Positions 16,801 to 19,835 of a DNA stretch of 19,835 nucleotides are shown here, one piece after another. This DNA is from Oscillospiraceae bacterium (GTDB taxonomy: Bacteria > Bacillota_A > Clostridia > Oscillospirales > Oscillospiraceae): NCBI GenBank assembly GCA_902786615.1, contig CADADE010000036.1, forward strand, positions 1 through 19,835, written 5' to 3'. A program made the position numbers and the translations under genes. The notes beneath the pieces were generated by a model. That model was given only the letters and a program-made list of their open reading frames with translations, ran no database searches and had not been told where the DNA came from. Position 1 is the first letter of the stretch. Each line of letters opens with the position of its first letter.

Positions 16801-19011
16801 ATACCGCATGGGAAAGGTCAACCTTGGGAAGAAGTGCTGGAATCTCCACGATGGCAATTTGTGGAAAACGGTGACAAACTGGAATTTGACGACTGGCTTT
16901 GGAATAATTCAAAGGTCACGAAGGTCAACTTCACCGGTCCGGACGACCAGACTATCACGGTCCAGGTACACTGGCTGCTCCCGTACGGTTACGCACCTCA
17001 TGATTCTGTGCCTTATGATTCTGTGGAGGATCGCGTGGTGGGCAACCACCCGCTGACACCGGATACGAATCCCAAGTATGTGGAGAGCGGCGCACAGGAG
17101 ACGGTCAAAGAAAACAACTGGACGCGCAAGTTATACAAGTTCACCGCCTGGAGGGTGCCCGCTTCTGTCAAGATCGTAAAAGAAGACGCACGATACAAGC
17201 TTGTGTACACCTATAGCGAGGTGGATGTAAAAGAGATCGAGGATAAGAAGAAGCCGGGAGATCAGCTCAGGATCACTGGGCCCGTCATTCTTCGGGCGGA
17301 ATGGCAGTCCAAGTGGAAGGACCTTGACGAAACCCTGAATAAGACAGCAAGCTTTCCCATGACCGAACCCATTTTTGCAACCCTAATAGACCAGACAATC
17401 AAAATTAAAGAAGGACATACAGGTGCGCTAGTGCTTGACGGCATGATGCTGAACGGAGCGGCTGCGCCCGGGGTGCAAAGCGTTCTCAATGTCCTCGGCA
17501 CACTGACCATTATGGATACGACGCCGACAGGCATGATCATGGGCGGCCATACGGTCTCCAACGGGGGCGGCATAACCGTCGGATCAAACGGAACGCTTAT
17601 TCTGCAAGGCGGCAATATCGTGTCAAATGCGGCGCAGATGCTGAATGGAAATGACGGCAACGGCGGCGGCGTAAGCGTCAGCGGCAACTTCATCATGAGC
17701 GGCGGCTCCGTGCAGAATAACACTGCCGGCGGCAACGGGGGCGGCGTTCGCATCGCGAACAATGCCGTATTCTCTATGAGCGGCGGTGAGATCAGCGGAA
17801 ACAGAGCCGGAATAAACGACCAGAACGCGAAGGGCGGCGGCGTGTATGTCGGCGGCAGCTTCAGCGTTTCCGGCATGGTGATCATCAAGGACAACACGGT
17901 CGGCTTCGACGCCTCCAACGTCTATCTCCCCACCGGGAAGACCATCATGGTGAGCGGGAAGCTGGACGATGCGGCGGAAATCCATGTCAGCATGCAGACG
18001 CCGGGCGTGATCACCTCCGGCCTGAACGCCAAGGGCGGCAATCAGGCAAAGGGTAAGGCTGCTAACTTCGTCAGCGATGATCCAAACTACAATGTCGTCA
18101 TTAACGCGGCAGGGGAAGCCGCGCTGGTGAGCAAAGATGCAAGCCCGTACTTCTCCGAAGCCCGCCTGGAGCTGGGCGGCATCCTGCGTATGCGCTTCTA
18201 CATGGATTATCCCGAGGGCTGGGACAGGACAGGCGACTATATGGAGTTCCGCATGGCATACATGGATCCCCTTACCCCGGAAGCAAAAACAGACGAACAA
18301 GGTGAAATATACTATGCTTGCCCGGTGAACGCTTATCGGATGGCGGACACGATCACGGCTGTGTATTATCACGACGGCGAGGCGATTTCCAGTAAGGACT
18401 ACACCATAAAGCAATACCTTGAAACCATGATAAATTGGGAGTACAGCAACGACGACAAAGCAATCGCGATGGCGACCGCAAACTATGGGCACTACATACA
18501 GCCCTACCTCGCGCAAACCAACGGATGGGAATACGGTGTGAAGTATAAAACAATGGATCTATACTATCCGGAGCGGCGCTCGTCAGAAGAAACTGTGGAC
18601 AGCGGGGACTATCCGCTGACCTTCAGCAAGGAAGATGCGTATTCTCAGTATGTGGATAAGGTCGCGTTTTATCTGACCCTGGACTCCGATACGCTGCTGA
18701 ACGTGAGGATTTATCTGAAAAACCCGGGAGATACAGTCACGGGCTCCGTCGGCGATAAAGAACTGCCTCAGTGGAACAGAGCCAACAACAGCGTGGTCGT
18801 TTGCCTGGAGGGCATCAATGCCAAAGCGTTGGATGATACGTACACCTTCGAATGTAAAGTGAACGGAGTTCCGGTCTTTACGCTGAGCGCCTCTGCCCTC
18901 ACCTTTGTGAAGCGTGTGTTTCCCACGAGCACCGACACGGTGGAAAAAGATGCGCTCCACGCATTGTATGATTACGCGCAGGCGGCAGAAGCTTACGCGC
19001 CAAGCTCATGA
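10846..19011 (+). CDS. giant secreted multi-module parallel beta-helix surface protein (2721 aa)
   Basis: The product has a signal peptide (charged start, hydrophobic core, probable cleavage after AFA near residue 29). Six related modules begin with a Trp-containing helix at about residues 71, 419, 672, 926, 1611 and 2157 (WEEIQDAL, WEGLEYAL, WTALQAAL). Most then read ILDLNGHTINR, GNVLTVNGG and strings of GGGIY...LSGGSITGN rungs. These rungs resemble Chlamydia Pmp-type repeats and right-handed beta-helices, suggesting an adhesin-like rod. Between modules four and five is a roughly 400-residue insert with a CKNCG motif (Cys1208, Cys1211) and an LRR-like IRAGAFAAIQNL stretch. After module five comes a hydrophobic, membrane-like stretch (about 1850-1873), then CSECG (Cys1913, Cys1916). 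From about 2433 a separate C-terminal domain ends in LHALYDYAQAAEAY. There is no LPXTG or SLH motif. AGGAGG (10832-10837) fixes the start. Ligand and anchoring are unknown. Confidence 0.88.
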   Translation: MGASFKKFISVLCVLSLLIGLVPSAAFAAPAGTAAEAVSGTMKTESGEPAADRSVGFSPKTSEVGSGPSTWSELVTAIMQTGPGGTITLAGDITADSSSNALVFGSVENVTLDLNNHTIDRNASEASSLGYVIEVESGSVTIKNGTITGGKSNENGGGIYMTGGELTLSNVTVTGNRSGNGGGIRVKSGTLTMQNSNVTNNTAKYGGGIYVDYAGTLNMSGGSIANNTTSGSGSGSGGGIYANNGTVNLSDGSIANNSSSDNGGGIYMESGKIVMSGGSITGNTSTFWGGGIYLNGSKMELSGGTISNNTANNEKFKGVYLGSNHPLTLSKNSTITVDRIYLPPGKTLTVSEAPAADSKIRVMLETIPSMGNPVVIADSETNCSSSFVVDNNNLPENTELAWKNNQIILRCFSTVITSWEEIQDALDRGGNLQSDNTYMLQLTQDLTAESSDNTLVFAYTQHPVILDLNGHTINRNLTAATENGNVLTVNGGNLIVRDSSAAKTGSITGGNSSAAGGGVVVNGGSFTLESGRITGNTTGNAGGGVVVNGGSAIILGGSITGNTANNNWGAGVYLSRSGSLTLSGSSVPIVTDSVFLPSGKTMTLTGSPAVGSSIPVSVQSPPTFGSPVTIAVSELDEQGWKNCFTVVGQTTEQLIWAEKKLIYQVKPEVSDWEGLEYALSIGGAVEYTEEGSVRLIRLANDITAASNHNVLSFDYTDAPVILDLNGHKIDRNLETYDQYGHVLNVYGGELILRDNVGGGQITGGFGHVCGGIYVYEGILTMEGGSITGNKGTVYGGVYVNNGAEMNLKGGSISGNTADRSDNPEKYAGGYVDAHAAFKLYGNSAITVTDSLYLPENSKIQVVSAPAAGSQVYVSLHRDPTIGNPVVFAQSTADYSSVFHMANQPANTEIVYDGGFIKLVTEGVKSWTALQAALNSGGVQVGDEYWIELGADIVATSENSRLVMENVAHTVILDLNGHSINRALTQAAENGNVLTVNGGNLTIRDSQGGGSIKGGNNSAAGGGVVVNGGSFTLESGTITGNSTDSNGGGVYVTGNDGYFTIESGSITGNTSAAKGGGVYNEGSQLYLKGGSITGNTSTDLGGGIYMSNARLQSSGSPVVTGNGNSNVYLTEPMDNNGLTQDASIGVGASFTSVFVESNVDGIFAADEGYILFEKTHGYLQIEPDSHEAESEPRWTWSDDLTTATATMYCKNCGKMIWTASDTEVTFEYDTTAKKLYAIASVEHDNENYLGRLELHPLRVEEQQPRIDEDKVYHSGTKAHYKLNVVNATYYFTEVDEHPGLQCTEESVRLDTFTFAEKDGVRGIAAYTGGFSETGTTYIRLPGAIENPAHPGDPVHAFELSFLGDGTHAFYTPTSANGPVEIMDYGTITNIRAGAFAAIQNLTLKLRAYDEPDEPITIEDGAFVNGADVTIIAYSTSRLVKGEHQQGTGESAGKYTVEFVDEPSYTMTADWAEDYSSAQITITDEAITHTFPATNITRTETQTQQGTYTISFTASGTYEGTLYTVALDNVPYFNVTVQGTSGTLRMPKVRNADNTDYTDYAVFTVKQDMLDRLSPPAGAVLAGLYDGMRIYGVGTRVEIRQDTNFTAGWRSTWARVQTALSAGGTVSVTLYSDISPAQGDSYLYVPQGVTATLNLGGHTVNRGLSTATANGYVIRVDGSLTLNNGTVTGGNNTGDGGGIYLFDGGSLITNNVTVSSNHAQNGGGVYMVDVSQAEFNNNSTISYNVANQYGGGLYVGGERPSSNSVFLGDPSGSTNAKLVDVSIIHNRAQNAGGLFVNSGEVQLGSNTKIINNTDLSGGKFNNIDVVGGIMNLISGAKGLLLGLPAAAGGVSSLKGWALGLLGALAVGGTIAAVVVLDRDKTSSDDDQEEECQTHSLVSDLKWAKDYSSVKEYVRCSECGKIFEINDLPLSVTIDNDMYTHYKVKPKYPTTDDTDQKVPPYKLVKQANIPAAIDTTDTAGDFIDDVKLIPHGKGQPWEEVLESPRWQFVENGDKLEFDDWLWNNSKVTKVNFTGPDDQTITVQVHWLLPYGYAPHDSVPYDSVEDRVVGNHPLTPDTNPKYVESGAQETVKENNWTRKLYKFTAWRVPASVKIVKEDARYKLVYTYSEVDVKEIEDKKKPGDQLRITGPVILRAEWQSKWKDLDETLNKTASFPMTEPIFATLIDQTIKIKEGHTGALVLDGMMLNGAAAPGVQSVLNVLGTLTIMDTTPTGMIMGGHTVSNGGGITVGSNGTLILQGGNIVSNAAQMLNGNDGNGGGVSVSGNFIMSGGSVQNNTAGGNGGGVRIANNAVFSMSGGEISGNRAGINDQNAKGGGVYVGGSFSVSGMVIIKDNTVGFDASNVYLPTGKTIMVSGKLDDAAEIHVSMQTPGVITSGLNAKGGNQAKGKAANFVSDDPNYNVVINAAGEAALVSKDASPYFSEARLELGGILRMRFYMDYPEGWDRTGDYMEFRMAYMDPLTPEAKTDEQGEIYYACPVNAYRMADTITAVYYHDGEAISSKDYTIKQYLETMINWEYSNDDKAIAMATANYGHYIQPYLAQTNGWEYGVKYKTMDLYYPERRSSEETVDSGDYPLTFSKEDAYSQYVDKVAFYLTLDSDTLLNVRIYLKNPGDTVTGSVGDKELPQWNRANNSVVVCLEGINAKALDDTYTFECKVNGVPVFTLSASALTFVKRVFPTSTDTVEKDALHALYDYAQAAEAYAPSS
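12381..12437 (+). repeat. 57-bp exact repeat, copy 1 (module 2 of the giant gene)
   Basis: These 57 bases are identical to 13893-13949 in module 4 and encode SAAGGGVVVNGGSFTLESG. The surrounding 150 bp are also similar but have diverged, so the exact core suggests recent duplication or gene conversion between modules. Confidence 0.95.
13893..13949 (+). repeat. 57-bp exact repeat, copy 2 (module 4 of the giant gene)
   Basis: Direct copy of 12381-12437, 1512 bp downstream and in the same reading frame. Recombination between the copies would remove two modules cleanly (504 residues) without a frameshift. Confidence 0.95.
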
Positions 19012-19023
19012 GGAGGAATTGCA

Positions 19024-19137
19024 ATGAAAAAATTTGAACCGCCCGTCTGTGAAATCATTATCTTCGCTGCGAATGATGTGCTCACATCAAGCCATGATAT
19101 ACCAAATGATGGAAATACACCAGAAAACTGGGTTTAA
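19024..19137 (+). CDS. 37-residue peptide gene coupled to the giant protein gene
   Basis: A short gene starts at ATG 19024, only 12 nt after the giant gene's stop. Its Shine-Dalgarno AGGAGG (19011-19016) shares a base with that stop codon and has ideal 7-nt spacing, so translation is likely real and coupled. The product begins MKKFEPPVCEIIIF, continues NDVLTSSHD and ends in an acidic, Asn/Pro-rich tail closing with ENWV. It has no signal peptide or membrane segment. From memory, and unverified here, short peptides of pattern MKKYExP-x-E-x-F-x-DVxT-S occur in many gut Clostridia without assigned function. The leader-like front followed by a small polar tail also loosely resembles RiPP precursors, including the Y-x-x-P motif of lasso leaders, but no modifying enzyme is in the window. 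I do not assign a function. Confidence 0.7.
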   Translation: MKKFEPPVCEIIIFAANDVLTSSHDIPNDGNTPENWV

Positions 19138-19167
19138 AATGGGTAAGTTTTATGAAGGGGTGACAGC

Positions 19168-19689
19168 ATGAAAAAAGTGTGTGTCCTGCTTGCGCTTGCG
19201 CTTCTTCTCAGTCTGTCTTCCTCGGCCTGGGCCGAGGAAGACGGGTGGGTCGAGGTGATCCGGATGGACGGCATGAGCGTCGTGGTGCTGGGCGACAATA
19301 CCATGATGGCGGTGGACAACGTCTTCCTTACCGCCGCGATGCCCGGGTTTGTTCTGCCGAAGAATCTGACAACGATCGGAGAGCGGGCCTTTGAAGGAAT
19401 CGCAGCCGCGAGCGTGGAAATCTCGGAAAATGTGGAATCCATCGGGCCTTATGCCTTTGCCGATTGCGAGAACCTGCGCACGGTCACGATCCCGGCTTCG
19501 GTTACGGAGATTGACGAGACCGCTTTTTACGGCTGCAAGGATGTCACCATCATCGGCAGCGGAGACGCGGCACAGGCCATCGCACAGCATTACGGCTTTA
19601 AATTTGTAGACCTGGAAAAGCCGCAGGAAGCGCCCGGCCCGCTGATGATCCCGGCACCGCCCGTGCTTCCCGCCGTCTCGCTGCGCTGA
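19168..19689 (+). CDS. secreted BspA-type leucine-rich repeat protein
   Basis: The 173-residue product starts with a signal peptide ending AWA (cleavage after residue 22), so it is exported. Residues about 55-130 hold BspA/LRR_5-type repeats: LTTIGERAFEG, VESIGPYAFADCENLRTV and VTEIDETAFYGCKDV. These repeats are common in surface or secreted interaction proteins of gut and oral bacteria. The C-terminus is a short Pro-rich tail without LPXTG, transmembrane segment or other anchor, so the protein is either released or held non-covalently. Only about three repeats are present, which is small for the family. AAGGGG (19155-19160) is 7 nt before ATG 19168. It lies 30 nt after the 37-codon gene with no promoter or terminator between, so all three genes may be cotranscribed from 10726. 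The giant protein contains a similar IRAGAFAAIQNL segment. Confidence 0.85.
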   Translation: MKKVCVLLALALLLSLSSSAWAEEDGWVEVIRMDGMSVVVLGDNTMMAVDNVFLTAAMPGFVLPKNLTTIGERAFEGIAAASVEISENVESIGPYAFADCENLRTVTIPASVTEIDETAFYGCKDVTIIGSGDAAQAIAQHYGFKFVDLEKPQEAPGPLMIPAPPVLPAVSLR

Positions 19690-19712
19690 CAGTCGGCGCA
19701 AAGCGACAAAAC

Positions 19713-19734
19713 AAAAAGCTCCCGCCCTTCGGCG
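19713..19734 (+). terminator. truncated terminator hairpin after the LRR gene
   Basis: AAAAAGCTCCCGCC, a CTTC loop and GGCG look like the first two thirds of an intrinsic terminator. The expected remainder (GGAGC plus a T-run) is absent and the sequence switches to TCATGAACTGCATCCC. The simplest reading is that an insertion has cut the terminator in two. Confidence 0.5.
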
Positions 19735-19737
19735 TCA

Positions 19738-19835
19738 TGAACTGCATCCCGTCAAGAGGACAGTGAAATAATTAAATAATCGTTCACAGCACAGCTGTGC
19801 TGTGGTACCCGCAGATTTCATATGGCTGCTGAGGC
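19738..19835. mobile_element. probable end of an IS3-family-like insertion sequence
   Basis: TGAACTGCATCCCGTCAAGA, followed by GGACAGTG, resembles the terminal inverted repeats of IS3/IS150-type elements (TG-start, ACTG, CCC, then a GACA block), as I remember them. It begins right where the preceding terminator hairpin is interrupted. The element would run past the window edge. No transposase frame long enough to judge is visible in these 98 bases, so orientation and family remain uncertain. Confidence 0.4.
19785..19804. repeat. 20-bp perfect palindrome near the window edge
   Basis: CACAGCACAG is followed directly by its reverse complement CTGTGCTGTG. A perfect 20-bp dyad with no spacer sits about 45 bp inside the presumed insertion-element end. 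It could be a protein-binding site or part of a hairpin controlling transposase expression. Confidence 0.8.

Noticed and set aside
16996..17025. Imperfect 15-bp tandem repeat (TCATGATTCTGTG-type) in the giant gene
   Set aside because: Short and already diverged; it gives only DSVPYDSV and does not seem meaningful.

Overview
The window looks like a chromosome segment of a GC-rich gut Clostridia, most likely Oscillospiraceae/Ruminococcaceae. I base this on Firmicutes-type strong ribosome binding sites (AAGGAGG), C/G-ending codons in the metabolic genes, Gram-positive lipoproteins, a BspA-type LRR protein and a giant beta-helix surface protein without an outer-membrane beta-barrel. The lineage is inferred from style, not from a marker gene.

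Positions 1-6046 hold a hexuronate catabolism operon, all on the plus strand: the C-terminal part of a KDG kinase (kdgK-like), a second tandem KDG-kinase paralogue that is broken by a deletion removing its catalytic motif, then uxaC (uronate isomerase), uxaB (tagaturonate reductase) and uxaA (altronate dehydratase). Together they take galacturonate (and glucuronate up to fructuronate) to altronate, then KDG, then KDPG. uxaB and uxaA overlap by 4 nt. uxaC carries a perfect 36-bp in-frame tandem duplication. Intergenic gaps contain strong palindromes of related design.

Positions 6222-8500 hold a stand-alone GltD-like Fe-S/NADPH oxidoreductase and a fumarylacetoacetate-hydrolase-family enzyme. 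They are separated by a strong terminator that sits directly against the second gene's ribosome binding site. A second terminator closes the metabolic half.

Positions 8529-19689 are a block of exported proteins: two paralogous lipoproteins (lipobox, Pro/Thr stalk, Ig-like domain, C-terminal zinc ribbon), then a 165-bp MITE-like inverted-repeat element, a good sigma-A-type promoter, and a 2721-residue protein made of six recurring parallel beta-helix modules plus a distinct C-terminal domain. Twelve bases after it is a previously easy-to-miss 37-codon gene with its own Shine-Dalgarno, followed by a secreted LRR protein. The last ~100 bases look like the end of an IS3-type element that cuts a terminator hairpin in two.

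The most interesting items are the 37-residue peptide coupled to the giant protein, the predicted membrane segment in the middle of that giant protein, the paired zinc-ribbon lipoproteins, and the two lesions (active-site deletion, in-frame duplication) in the uronate operon.
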